Below, piece after piece: positions 21,985-30,320 of a stretch of DNA of 64,000 bases. Numbering within the stretch: position 1 is the first letter of the stretch; each line of letters opens with the position of its first letter. Origin of the DNA: PALSA-894 sp963757565 (lineage in GTDB: Bacteria; Pseudomonadota; Alphaproteobacteria; Rhizobiales; Xanthobacteraceae). Where the stretch lies: NCBI GenBank assembly GCA_963757565.1, contig CAVWSB010000010.1, positions 558,001-622,000 on the forward strand, written 5' to 3'. The position numbers and the translations under genes are program-made. The notes below the pieces were generated by a model that saw nothing but the letters and a program-made list of their open reading frames with translations, ran no database searches and was not told where the DNA came from.

Positions 21985-22938
21985 TCACTGTTCCCCCAGA
22001 GGATGCAGGTCACGCACCAGGCTTTTCAGCCGCTCCTCCAGCACATGCGTGTAAATTTGGGTGGTCGAGATGTCGGCATGCCCGAGCAGGGTCTGCACCG
22101 AACGCAGGTCCGCGCCGTTCTGCAGCAAATGGCTTGCGAAGGCATGACGCAGCACATGCGGGCTGACGTTTTTCGGCTTGAGCCCGCTTTCGGCAGCGAG
22201 CGCCTTCAGGTCGCGCGCGAAATGCTGGCGCGTCAGATGCCCGCTCGCGCCGAATGACGGGAACAGCCACTTCGCGGTTCTCACCGCGCCTTTTTTCACG
22301 ACCTGCGCGCCTGCTTCCTCGCGCAACGCGAGATAGTCGCGCATCGCCTGCTTAGCGGATTCATTCAGCGGGACGAGCCGCTCCTTGTTGCCCTTGCCGC
22401 GCACGATCAGCATGCGCTGGTCGCGTTGCGCCGCCGACACCGGCAGCGCGACCAGTTCGGAGACGCGCATGCCCGTCGCGTACAGCACCTCAAGCAGACA
22501 GTTGAGCCGAGCGGCGCGAACACGTTCACCGATCGCGCCATCGCCCTCCATCGCCCTCCGTGCGGTCGCCAACAACTGATCGACGTGTCCGATCGAGAGG
22601 ATTTTGGGCAACGAGCGGCCGCGCTTCGGACCTTCGATCGCGGCAGCCGGATCGTCCTTGCGAGTCCCCTCCGCATAAAGAAACCGAAAGAGCTGGCGGA
22701 TCGCCGACAAGCGCCGCGCCACGGAAGCCGCCGAAAAGCCGCGCTCGCTCAAGCGGCCGAGATAATCGCGGATATTGTCGCTGCCGGCTTTCGCGATCGA
22801 CCCGCCATGCTCGTCGAGATCGCAGCAAAAGTCTGACAGGTCGCGCCGATAGGCCTCAAGCGTATTCGCGGCGGCGCCACGCTCGGCCGCAAGCATGTCG
22901 AGATAGAGGTCGATCAGCCGCTCGTCGGTTGGCTTCAT
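21985..22938 (-). CDS. xerD: Site-specific tyrosine recombinase XerD
   Basis: The 317-residue recombinase has all catalytic residues: Arg158 (TGMRVSEL), Lys182, His261 and Arg264 (HVLRHAFASHLL), His287 (LLGHADIS) and the nucleophile Tyr296. The N-terminal SAM-like core-binding domain is present. It works with XerC at dif to resolve chromosome dimers. Its location beside accA and aroKB is a normal rhizobial position, so this is the housekeeping enzyme and not a mobile-element integrase. ATG 22938 (MKPTDERLIDLYLDM) is chosen over a GTG six codons upstream. Confidence 0.94.
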   Translation of the reverse strand: MKPTDERLIDLYLDMLAAERGAAANTLEAYRRDLSDFCCDLDEHGGSIAKAGSDNIRDYLGRLSERGFSAASVARRLSAIRQLFRFLYAEGTRKDDPAAAIEGPKRGRSLPKILSIGHVDQLLATARRAMEGDGAIGERVRAARLNCLLEVLYATGMRVSELVALPVSAAQRDQRMLIVRGKGNKERLVPLNESAKQAMRDYLALREEAGAQVVKKGAVRTAKWLFPSFGASGHLTRQHFARDLKALAAESGLKPKNVSPHVLRHAFASHLLQNGADLRSVQTLLGHADISTTQIYTHVLEERLKSLVRDLHPLGEQ

Positions 22939-22964
22939 GCGAATCGTTCCGCGCACTCCGCTGC

Positions 22965-23070
22965 GCCCCCTCCCGCTTGCGGGAGACGGTTGCGGAGAGA
23001 GGGCATCGTAGCGAGAATCAGTAAACGCCCTCTCGCAGCGCGCATGGCGACCTCTCCCGCAAGCGGGCCA
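22965..23070. repeat. Intergenic palindromic repeat pair
   Basis: CTCCCGCTTGCGGGAG near 22970-22985 and CTCTCCCGCAAGCGGG near 23052-23067 are short self-complementary hairpins at the two ends of a roughly 105-base element between xerD and the 49-residue gene. Related CTCTCCC / GGGAGAG palindromes occur at 32516-32660 and 43978-44101. Confidence 0.65.
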
Positions 23071-23089
23071 GGTGAAGAAAGGAATAGGA

Positions 23090-23239
23090 TCAATTCGGCT
23101 TGGCCAGCCGCTGCTGCGGAATCGTGATGGTCATTTCGCGCGGCTTGGGCTGTACGAAATTCGCGAGCGCAAACATCGCCCCGTAGGCTGCGCCGCCAAG
23201 CAGGCCAACAACCATCAACAGGCGGATCAGACTCGGCAT
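23090..23239 (-). CDS. Small conserved single-span membrane protein
   Basis: This is a 49-residue protein. One hydrophobic helix spans about residues 4-29 (LIRLLMVVGLLGGAAYGAMF). The periplasmic or cytosolic tail reads PREMTITIPQQRLAKPN. I recall near-identical small proteins at the same place between xerD and aroK in Bradyrhizobiaceae, which supports it as real; its function is unknown. ATG 23239 is the natural start, though the ribosome-binding site is weak. A longer upstream frame is rejected because it overlaps intergenic repeat-like sequence. Confidence 0.7.
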   Translation of the reverse strand: MPSLIRLLMVVGLLGGAAYGAMFALANFVQPKPREMTITIPQQRLAKPN

Positions 23240-23436
23240 CGCCACAACTCGAAAATGTCCGCGATCCGTCGGATGTCCGCCGTCAGTCTGGCGAACCGGC
23301 CTCCCGTCCGGCAACACGCGGAAGCCTCTAACCATCACGTTCCCGCGCAACTGGCAAGGGTGGCGTGGTCGCGGTATATGCTTGCGGAATTAGAGGGCGA
23401 ACGGCGGCCTCTCGGCTGTCAGCCGGAACTGGATTA

Positions 23437-24048
23437 ATGAACGACGTCGTCACCCGCGAGGTTGCTGTTGCGCCGCAAGAGGGCGCATTGCTCGCAGCGC
23501 TCGGGCAGCGGTCGGTCGTGCTGGTGGGGATGATGGGCGCCGGCAAGTCGTCGATTGGCCGGAGGCTCGCGCAGCGCCTCGGATTGGGTTTTGTGGACGC
23601 CGACGCCGAGATCGAGGCTGCGGCCGGCATGACGATCGCGGAAATCTTCGCCTCCTACGGCGAGCCCTACTTCCGTTCCGGCGAACAGCGCGTCATTGCC
23701 CGCCTCCTCGATGGCGGGCCGCAGGTGCTGGCGACCGGCGGCGGCGCCTACATGAATTCCGAAACACGCACCGGCATCCGGCAGAAGGGCGTTTCGATCT
23801 GGCTCAAGGCCGACTTCGACGTGCTGATGAAGCGGGTCAAGCGCCGCGCGACCGCCGACCGTCCGATGTTGCAGGGCGATCCGGCGCAACGCATCCGCCA
23901 GCTCATTGCGGAACGCTATCCGATCTATGCCGAGGCGAACGTGACGGTGATATCGCGCGAAGTTTCGCACGAAGTGATCGTCGGCGAGATTGTTGCCGAA
24001 CTGGCGGGCGTGCTCGGCATTCCGGCCCCTGTCGAGGCTGTCCGATGA
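23437..24048 (+). CDS. aroK: Shikimate kinase AroK
   Basis: This 203-residue kinase phosphorylates shikimate in aromatic amino-acid synthesis. Walker A is GMMGAGKS at 31-38. Substrate-binding blocks DADAEIE and GEPYFRSGEQRVI follow, then the conserved GGGAYMNSETR and the lid RRATADRPML. The N-terminal about 20 residues precede the kinase fold, as in other rhizobia. ATG 23437 (MNDVVTREV) is chosen; an upstream ATG at 23365 would add an Arg-rich stretch. The stop overlaps the aroB start, so the two are translationally coupled. Confidence 0.96.
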   Translation: MNDVVTREVAVAPQEGALLAALGQRSVVLVGMMGAGKSSIGRRLAQRLGLGFVDADAEIEAAAGMTIAEIFASYGEPYFRSGEQRVIARLLDGGPQVLATGGGAYMNSETRTGIRQKGVSIWLKADFDVLMKRVKRRATADRPMLQGDPAQRIRQLIAERYPIYAEANVTVISREVSHEVIVGEIVAELAGVLGIPAPVEAVR

Positions 24049-25190
24049 TGACCGCTGCCATGCGCGCCAACGAAATCACCACCGTGCCGGTGTCGCTTGG
24101 CGCACGCGCCTACGACATCGCGATCGGCCGCGGTCTGATCACGGAGCTCGGCCATCGGATCGCGGCGCTCAAGCCCGGCTGCTCCGCCGCGATCGTCACC
24201 GATGAAACCGTGGCAGCGCACCATCTCAAGGCGGCCGAGGCCACGCTGGCCGCGGCCGGCATCCGGACGACCTCAATCGTGGTGCCGCCCGGTGAATCGA
24301 CCAAAAGCTGGCGCATGCTGGAAGATGTCTGCGATCGGCTGCTTGATGCGAAGATCGAGCGAAACGATGTCGTCGTTGCGCTCGGCGGCGGCGTGATTGG
24401 TGACCTTTCGGGATTTGCCGCCGCCATCCTGCGCCGAGGCCTCGACGTCGTGCAGGTTCCGACCACGCTGCTGGCGCAAATCGATTCGTCCGTTGGCGGC
24501 AAGACCGGGATCAACACGAAACACGGCAAGAATCTCGCCGGCGCGTTCCATCAACCCATTCTCGTCATTGCCGATACTGCGCTGCTCGATACGCTGCCGA
24601 AACGCGACTTTCGCGCCGGCTACGCTGAGGTCGCGAAATTCGGTCTGCTCGCCGACGCGGGCTTCTTCGCCTGGCTCGAAGCGAACTGGAAGGATGTGTT
24701 TTCGGGCGGCACCGCTGCGGGCAATTCTGCGCGCGAACATGCGATCGCGATCGCATGCCGCGGCAAGGCCGAAATCGTGGCGCGCGACGAACGCGAGACC
24801 GGCGAGCGCGCCTTGCTCAATCTCGGGCACACCTTCGGTCACGCATTCGAAGCGGCAGCTGGCTTTTCCGACAAGCTCCTGCACGGCGAGGCGGTCGCGC
24901 TCGGCATCGCCTGCGCGTTCGAGTTTTCCGCGCGCCTCGGGCTCCTGCCTCAGGCGGACGCAACCCGCGCGATCCTTCATCTTGCGGCCGTCGGGCTGCC
25001 GACCCACATCCGGGAGGTTGCGGGCTTAACGGTAACGGTGGACGGGCTGATGGATCTGATCGCGCAAGACAAGAAAGTGCGGCGCGGCAAGCTCACTTTC
25101 ATTCTGTGCCGGGGAATCGGGCAGGCTTTTGTGGCAAACGATGTCGATCCGGCGCAGGTGCGCGAATTCCTGAACGAGAAGCTCAGCTAG
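24045..25190 (+). CDS. aroB: 3-dehydroquinate synthase AroB
   Basis: This 381-residue NAD- and metal-dependent enzyme converts DAHP to 3-dehydroquinate, the second step of the shikimate pathway. Key blocks are GGGVIGDLSGFAA, QVPTTLLAQIDSSVGGKTG, the metal ligands in GYAEVAKFG and LNLGHTFGHAFE, and HGEAVALGIA. It overlaps aroK by four bases (ATGA). The first two in-frame ATGs (24045, 24048) are equivalent. Length is normal. Confidence 0.97.
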   Translation: MMTAAMRANEITTVPVSLGARAYDIAIGRGLITELGHRIAALKPGCSAAIVTDETVAAHHLKAAEATLAAAGIRTTSIVVPPGESTKSWRMLEDVCDRLLDAKIERNDVVVALGGGVIGDLSGFAAAILRRGLDVVQVPTTLLAQIDSSVGGKTGINTKHGKNLAGAFHQPILVIADTALLDTLPKRDFRAGYAEVAKFGLLADAGFFAWLEANWKDVFSGGTAAGNSAREHAIAIACRGKAEIVARDERETGERALLNLGHTFGHAFEAAAGFSDKLLHGEAVALGIACAFEFSARLGLLPQADATRAILHLAAVGLPTHIREVAGLTVTVDGLMDLIAQDKKVRRGKLTFILCRGIGQAFVANDVDPAQVREFLNEKLS

Positions 25191-25193
25191 ACG

Positions 25194-26483
25194 ATGACAC
25201 TACTCGACTGGACTTCGATCCTTATCATCATCGCGTGCCTGCTGCTGTCGGCTGTGTTTGCCGGAAGCGAGACCGCACTGATGGCGTTCTCGCGCGCCCG
25301 CATGCTGCGCCTGGAAAAGAAGGGAAACCGCAGCGCCGGGATCGTCAACCGCCTGCTCGAAGCACGCGAACGCCTGATCGGCGCGTTGCTGCTCGGTAAC
25401 AACGCCGTCAACATCGCGGCCTCCTCGCTCGCGACCAGTGTGTTCCTGATCTGGTTCGGCGACGTCGGCGTGATCTACGCGACCATCGCGATGACAATCA
25501 TGGTGGTGGTCTTTGCCGAGGTGCTGCCAAAGACCGTCGCAATCAACGATCCGGATCGGATTGCGCTGCTCGCCGCAAAGCCGATGCAATGGGTCATCCG
25601 GCTGCTCGGTCCGGTGCTGACCGCGATCGAGGGATTGGTGCGGGTCATCCTGCGCGTCTTCGGTACGCGTCTCGGTGACGACCAACCGGTTCTGTCCGCG
25701 CACGAGGAGCTGCGTGGCGCGGTCGACCTGCTGCATCACGAAGGCGGCGTGGAAAAGCTCGACCGCGACATGTTCGGCGGCCTGCTCGATCTGCGTGATC
25801 TCACTGTCTCTGACGTGATGATCCACCGCACCGAAATGATCACCGTGAATGCCGACGAGTCCCCTGCGGATGTCGTCAAGGCCGTCCTCGCCGCACCCGT
25901 GACGCGCGTGCCGCTGTGGCGCGATACCGCCGAGAACATCATTGGCGTCCTGCACGCGAAGGACTTGCTGCGGGCGATCCAGGCGGCCGGCGGCGATCTG
26001 TCCAAGGTCGACATTGCATCCCTGGCGCGACCGCCGTGGTTTGTGCCCGACATCCGGCCGCTCTCCGAACAACTCAAGGCGTTCCGGCGCCGCAAAACGC
26101 ACTTCGCGTTGGTCGTGGACGAGTATGGCGAGGTGATGGGCCTCGTCACGCTCGAGGACATTCTGGAGGAGATCGTCGGCGACATTTCCGACGAGCACGA
26201 CATCACGGTCAGCGGCTGCAAGCCGCAACCGGACGGCTCGGTCGTCGTGGACGGCGCCGTGCCGATCCGCGACCTGAATCGGCTGATGGACTGGAGCCTG
26301 CCGGACGAGGAGGCCACCACGATTGCGGGCCTCGTGATCCATGAGGCGCGCTCAATTCCCGAAGCCGGCCAGAGCTTTACCTTCCACGGCTTCCGTTTCC
26401 GCGTGCTGAAGAAGCAGCGCAACCGCATCACCGCGCTGCATGTCGCGCCGCTCAGCCGCAAGCCGGCGACCAAGGCAGCTTGA
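25194..26483 (+). CDS. CorC/HlyC-type membrane protein (CNNM-CBS-CorC domains)
   Basis: The 429-residue protein has three parts. A DUF21/CNNM membrane region occupies about 1-190, with three to four hydrophobic segments and the NNAVNIAASSLATS motif. A pair of CBS domains spans about 200-325 (VSDVMIHRTEMITV, HFALVVDEYGEVMGLVTLED). A C-terminal CorC_HlyC domain ends it. Members are implicated in magnesium/cobalt efflux and magnesium homeostasis; the haemolysin name is historical. It starts three bases after aroB stops, suggesting co-transcription. Confidence 0.9.
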   Translation: MTLLDWTSILIIIACLLLSAVFAGSETALMAFSRARMLRLEKKGNRSAGIVNRLLEARERLIGALLLGNNAVNIAASSLATSVFLIWFGDVGVIYATIAMTIMVVVFAEVLPKTVAINDPDRIALLAAKPMQWVIRLLGPVLTAIEGLVRVILRVFGTRLGDDQPVLSAHEELRGAVDLLHHEGGVEKLDRDMFGGLLDLRDLTVSDVMIHRTEMITVNADESPADVVKAVLAAPVTRVPLWRDTAENIIGVLHAKDLLRAIQAAGGDLSKVDIASLARPPWFVPDIRPLSEQLKAFRRRKTHFALVVDEYGEVMGLVTLEDILEEIVGDISDEHDITVSGCKPQPDGSVVVDGAVPIRDLNRLMDWSLPDEEATTIAGLVIHEARSIPEAGQSFTFHGFRFRVLKKQRNRITALHVAPLSRKPATKAA

Positions 26484-26497
26484 GTCCGGAGGAGCCG

Positions 26498-26869
26498 ATG
26501 ACCAGCGAAACTGCCGCAATCGAAAAAACGCTGTGGACCTATCTCGACGGCTTGCACGAGGGCGATGCCGAGAAGATCGCCGGCGCGTTCCATCCGGTGT
26601 CGCATCTCTACTCGGAGGCGAACGGAGAGGTGGTCGATGTCCCGCGCGAAAAATGGCTCGACATGGTGCGCTCGCGCCCCTCAGCGAAATCGCAGGGGCA
26701 TACGCGTCACGACCGCATCGTCACCATCGATCAGTCCGGCCCGGTGTCGGCGTTCGCCAAGGTCGAATGCGCGCTGCCGCCGCGCTTCTTCGTCGACTAT
26801 CTGACGCTGCTCAAAACCAAGGACGGCTGGCGCATCGTCGCCAAGGCGTTCAAGACCGAGACGCGATAA
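26498..26869 (+). CDS. NTF2-like / SnoaL-fold putative lumazine-binding protein
   Basis: The 123-residue protein has the pattern IEKTLWTYLDGLHEGDAEKIAGAFHP...EWLDMV-type helix, then KDGWRIVAKAFKTE. That is the cone-shaped NTF2-like fold of the nuclear-transport-factor / 'putative lumazine-binding' group. No catalytic residues can be assigned and the function is unknown. ATG 26498 follows GGAGGAGCC, a strong ribosome-binding site. It is 14 bases after the CorC-like gene and likely the last gene of the aroK operon. Confidence 0.8.
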   Translation: MTSETAAIEKTLWTYLDGLHEGDAEKIAGAFHPVSHLYSEANGEVVDVPREKWLDMVRSRPSAKSQGHTRHDRIVTIDQSGPVSAFAKVECALPPRFFVDYLTLLKTKDGWRIVAKAFKTETR

Positions 26870-26879
26870 GGGCGGCGCC

Positions 26880-26962
26880 AGGAAAAGTGGAAGCCGGTTT
26901 TCCGTCCGGCGCCGCGACCGAGACTAAGGCCGCGTCCCCGCTTTCGCCGGGACGAGCGGGGT
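26880..26962. repeat. Intergenic repeats overlapping the end of livM
   Basis: AGGAAAAGTGGAAGCCGGTTTTCCG (about 26880-26904) is a diverged copy of the repeat at 2883-2917. It is followed by CCCGCTTTCGCCGGGACGAG (about 26938-26957), which resembles CCCGCTTTCGCGGGCATGAG at 41559-41578. The second element encodes the last residues of LivM. Confidence 0.65.
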
Positions 26963-27970
26963 GTGTCTCTTCTCGCGCCATTCCAGCAGCGTGCCCAGGA
27001 TGCCCTTCGGCATGTAGATGATGAACAGGATCAGCAGCAGCCCGTAGATCATCGTGTCGAGCGCAAGCGCGCCCTGACCGAAGATTGACTGCATGATGCC
27101 GGATCCCTGGATCGTGACGCGCAGCAGCTCGGAGAGCACCTGCGTAAACACCGCGCCGACCGTCGGCCCGAGCATCACCCACATGCCCCCGGCAATCACC
27201 GCGAACACGATATTGAGCGAGACGCCAAGGCCCGCGATCGTCTCCGGCCCGATGTACATCTGGTACTGCGCATAGATCGCGCCGCCGACCGCGCACATCG
27301 CGGCCGAAATCGCGGTGATCTTGAGCTTCTCGCGCGTCACGTCGATGCCGACGGACGCCGCCGCATCCTCGTCCTGGCTCGCCGCGTCGAGCGCATAGCG
27401 GTCCATGCCGCGGTCGACGCGCCACCAGATGTAAAGTCCGACCGCCCACAGCGAGAGCGCGATGTAATAGGACAGCACGCGGTCCGGCTCGAACTGGAGC
27501 GCATAAAACGAGATTCCGTCGCCGAACCGGCGCGGCTGGGTGCCGAGCGAGCCACCGGTGTAGTCGCGCAGACCCACGATGCACAGCCGCACGAACTCGG
27601 TGAGCGCCAGTGTCAGCAGCGCGAAGTAATGTCCGATGATGCGCAGGTGGAAGCACGGATAGCCGACCAGCAGCGCGACGATCACCGCGACCACAACCGC
27701 AATCGGAATGCCGATCCATGGCGTGATGCCGGCGTAGTTCCACAGCAGCACCATCACATAGGCGCCGATGCCGGTGAACGCGCCATGCCCGAGCGAGGTC
27801 AGCCCAAACCGGCCCATCAGCGACCAGCCGGTGTAGATGAACGACCAGATCAGGATCTGGATGAGCAGATGCAGGTAATATTTCTCCGAGGCGGGAAGCG
27901 CGAAGCGCACCGCGAGCGGCAGCAGCAGCAGGACCGGAATGCCGATGATCGCCGTGCGGGAGATCTTCAC
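26924..27970 (-). CDS. livM: Branched-chain-type ABC transporter permease LivM
   Basis: The 348-residue inner-membrane permease has about eight to ten segments. It carries the LivM core (GRFGLTSLGHGAFTGIGAYV and the transmission loop DAAASVGIDVTREKLKI) that contacts LivF/LivG. It starts at GTG 27970, overlapping the livH stop (GTGA). Its last residues, LVPAKAGTRP, come from an intergenic repeat, so the C-terminus appears extended by repeat sequence. It is the last gene of the livJ-like/livG/livF/livH/livM operon on the minus strand. Confidence 0.93.
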   Translation of the reverse strand: MKISRTAIIGIPVLLLLPLAVRFALPASEKYYLHLLIQILIWSFIYTGWSLMGRFGLTSLGHGAFTGIGAYVMVLLWNYAGITPWIGIPIAVVVAVIVALLVGYPCFHLRIIGHYFALLTLALTEFVRLCIVGLRDYTGGSLGTQPRRFGDGISFYALQFEPDRVLSYYIALSLWAVGLYIWWRVDRGMDRYALDAASQDEDAAASVGIDVTREKLKITAISAAMCAVGGAIYAQYQMYIGPETIAGLGVSLNIVFAVIAGGMWVMLGPTVGAVFTQVLSELLRVTIQGSGIMQSIFGQGALALDTMIYGLLLILFIIYMPKGILGTLLEWREKRHTPLVPAKAGTRP

Positions 27971-28836
27971 GACTTGCCCCCGAACAGGCCCTGCGGACGG
28001 ATGAAGATCACCACCATGAAGAACAGGAACGCGATGGCGTAGCCCCACTCGGTGGCAAAGCACGAGCCGCCAACCGCGATGAATTCCGAGATGATGAAGG
28101 CCGCGACGAAGCCGCCGATCATGTTGCCGAGCCCGCCCAGCACGCAGATCATGAAGATGAGCGGACCGAACTGCAGGCCGATCTGCGGATAGATATCGAA
28201 CTGCAGCACCATCAGCGCGGCCGCGAGGCCCGCAAGCCCGCCGCCGATCGCGGAGGTCACCAGATAGACCTTGCGTTGGTCGACGCCCATCAGCGGCATG
28301 ATCGCCCGGTCCTGCGCGATCGCGCGGATCGCGATGCCGATGTAGGTCCGCTGCAGAAACGCCCACAGGGCGACCATGGTGGCGATCGCGACGCCGAACG
28401 TCACGATGCGCGCGTAGGAGAACGACATGTCGAAGGTGTTGTAGGAGCCGAGCCTGATCCCAATGTTGCGGAACTCGATTCCGAACAGCATCGTGGCGGC
28501 GGCCTGCAGGATGAACAGCACGCCGCCGGTGACGAGGAGCTGGTTGATCGGTGCGGACTCCAGCACCGGGCGGATCACCAGATAATGCAGCACCATGCCG
28601 GCGAGCGCGATCAGCACGATGCCGAACACCGCCGCAAGCAGGAACGGCGCGCCGCCCTTGTAGGCATAGTTGATGCCGTACATGCCGACCATCACCAGCT
28701 CGGCGTAGCAAATCCACACCACGTCGATGACGCCGAAGATCAGATTGAGCCCGAGCGCGAGCAGCGCCAGCAGCCCGGCGAGCAGCAGGCCGTTGAGGAT
28801 CGCCTCGAGGAAGAAGATGTCGAGCTGGCAGTCCAT
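27967..28836 (-). CDS. livH: Branched-chain-type ABC transporter permease LivH
   Basis: The 289-residue permease begins MDCQLDIFFLEAILNGLLLAG. It has the LivH pattern LLALLALGLNLIFGVIDVVW and the cytosolic coupling loop IAIRAIAQDRAIMPLMGVD. ATG 28836 is chosen because it overlaps the presumed livF stop; ATG 28848 would add four residues. The gene overlaps livM by four bases at its 3' end. Together with LivM it forms the membrane channel of a hydrophobic amino-acid/amide-type importer. Confidence 0.93.
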   Translation of the reverse strand: MDCQLDIFFLEAILNGLLLAGLLALLALGLNLIFGVIDVVWICYAELVMVGMYGINYAYKGGAPFLLAAVFGIVLIALAGMVLHYLVIRPVLESAPINQLLVTGGVLFILQAAATMLFGIEFRNIGIRLGSYNTFDMSFSYARIVTFGVAIATMVALWAFLQRTYIGIAIRAIAQDRAIMPLMGVDQRKVYLVTSAIGGGLAGLAAALMVLQFDIYPQIGLQFGPLIFMICVLGGLGNMIGGFVAAFIISEFIAVGGSCFATEWGYAIAFLFFMVVIFIRPQGLFGGKS

Positions 28837-29542
28837 CCAAATCCCCATGTAGGCGCTGGCGGATTTCGTCGCTCGCGAGCAGGTCCTGCGACGAGCCGCT
28901 CGCCTTGATCCGCCCGACTTCCAGTAAATAGGCCCGGTCGGCGATCTTCAGCACCTGGCGCACGTTCTGTTCGACGATCAGCACCGTGTAGCCTTCGCCG
29001 CGCAGGCGGCGCACCAGATCGAACACCTGCGCGACGATCACCGGCGCAAGCCCCATCGAGGGCTCATCAAGCAGCACCAGCTTCGGCCCGCTCATCAGCG
29101 CGCGCGCGATCGCGCACATCTGCTGCTCGCCGCCCGACAGCGTGCCGGCAAGTTGCGCGCGCCGTTCCTTCAGGCGCGGGAAAAGGCCGTATACAAGCTC
29201 CAGCCGCTCGGAGAATTTCGCGCGCGCGGCCGGAATGAACGCGCCGATCTTCAGATTGTTCTCCACCGAGAGCCGCGGAAACAGCCGCCGCCCTTCCGGT
29301 ACGTGCGCGATGCCGGTCTCGACGATCTTGTGTGGCGGCGTTTCGCGCAGGTTCGCGCGCTCCATCGTCATCGCGCCCGCGCTCGCCGGAAGCAGCCCGG
29401 AAATAACGCGCAGCAGCGTGGTCTTGCCGGCGCCATTCGCGCCGATCACCGCGACAGCTTCTCCCGCCTTGACCGACATCGAAATGCCGAACAGCGCCTG
29501 GAAGCCGCCATAGCCCGCATCGATGCCGGAGAGCTCAAGCAA
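28836..29542 (-). CDS. livF: Branched-chain-type ABC transporter ATPase LivF, frameshifted at its 3' end
   Basis: This ATPase has Walker A GANGAGKT (34-41), signature LSGGEQQ (135-141) and Walker B LVLLDEP. It is normal through residue 229 (ASDEIRQ), where LivF proteins usually end within a few residues as AYMG-stop. Here the frame reads on through livH in a wrong frame and then becomes the livM frame, giving an open frame of over 870 codons. One extra base near 28853-28855 would restore Gln-Ala-Tyr-Met-Gly. A second extra G near 28837-28838 would restore a TGA overlapping the livH ATG. Start codon is TTG 29542, overlapping the livG stop. Confidence 0.85.
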
Positions 29543-30269
29543 CCGCTTCGCTCCCCAGATAGACCTCGACGACGCGGGCGTTGCCCTGCGCCTCCTTCGG
29601 CGGCCCGGAGAAAATCACCTCGCCGTGGTCGAGCACCACCACCCGATCGACCACGCGCATCAGCACGCCCATGATGTGCTCGACCCACACAATGGTGATG
29701 CCCTTCTCGCGCCGGATGCGCTGGAGCATGTCGGCGGCCTGCTCCATTTCGGAATGATCGAGCCCGTTGAGGCTTTCGTCCGCCAGCAGCAGCCGCGGCT
29801 GCGTCGCGAGCGCGCGGGCAAGTTCGAGTTTCTTCAGCGCGGCCGCGCCAAGCCCGTCGGTGGTGACATGCGCGCCGGCCGGCAGCCCGACCAGCGCGAG
29901 CGCCTCCTCGGCGAGCCGCCAGCAATCGCTTTTGCTCTTGCCGCGGTCCTGTCCGAAGAATGCTGCGGTCGCGACGTTCTCGAGCAGCGACAGATTGTGG
30001 AAAGGCCGCGGAATCTGGAACGTGCGCCCGATGCCCTTGTGGCAGATGCGGTTCGGCGCAAGGCCGGTGATGTCGGCGCCTTCGAACGTGATCGTGCCGC
30101 CGTTCGGGACGTACAGTCCCGCGATGCAGTTGAAGGTCGTGCTCTTGCCCGAGCCGTTCGGGCCGATCAGACCGAGGATCTCGCCCTGCTCGACATCGAA
30201 CGACACGTCATTGACCGCACGCAAGGCCCCGAACCGCTTGGTGAGGCCGGACACGGTAAGCATCGGCAT
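29535..30269 (-). CDS. livG: Branched-chain-type ABC transporter ATPase LivG
   Basis: The 244-residue ATPase has Walker A GPNGSGKS (36-43) and the LivG-type block GIGRTFQIPRPFHNLSLLENV. Walker B is RLLLADE (about 159-165). The ABC signature that should read LSGGQ is replaced by DGLGAAALKKLELARAL (138-154), so the canonical Ser-Gly-Gly is missing. The D-loop reads SLNGLDHSE. This variant may rely on LivF for the second signature, or represent a known divergent LivG branch. It is 50 bases from the binding-protein gene, with a strong hairpin between them. Confidence 0.9.
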   Translation of the reverse strand: MPMLTVSGLTKRFGALRAVNDVSFDVEQGEILGLIGPNGSGKSTTFNCIAGLYVPNGGTITFEGADITGLAPNRICHKGIGRTFQIPRPFHNLSLLENVATAAFFGQDRGKSKSDCWRLAEEALALVGLPAGAHVTTDGLGAAALKKLELARALATQPRLLLADESLNGLDHSEMEQAADMLQRIRREKGITIVWVEHIMGVLMRVVDRVVVLDHGEVIFSGPPKEAQGNARVVEVYLGSEAVA

Positions 30270-30287
30270 GGGGACTGTTCCGGGTCC

Positions 30288-30320
30288 GCTTCATCCCTCC
30301 CTGCGGGGGAGGGATGAAGC
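30288..30320 (-). promoter_or_regulatory. Perfect 14-bp hairpin between the binding-protein gene and livG
   Basis: GCTTCATCCCTCCC (30288-30301) pairs perfectly with GGGAGGGATGAAGC (30307-30320) around a five-base loop. It starts right at the stop codon of the solute-binding protein gene. No T-run follows on the minus strand, so it is more likely an mRNA-stabilising or processing element that raises binding-protein expression over the downstream genes than a full terminator. Confidence 0.7.

Noticed and set aside
21985..22938. Tyrosine recombinase as integrase of the tRNA-Thr island
   Set aside because: Its sequence and neighbours (accA, aroK) are those of the housekeeping XerD, and it is 27 kb from the island.
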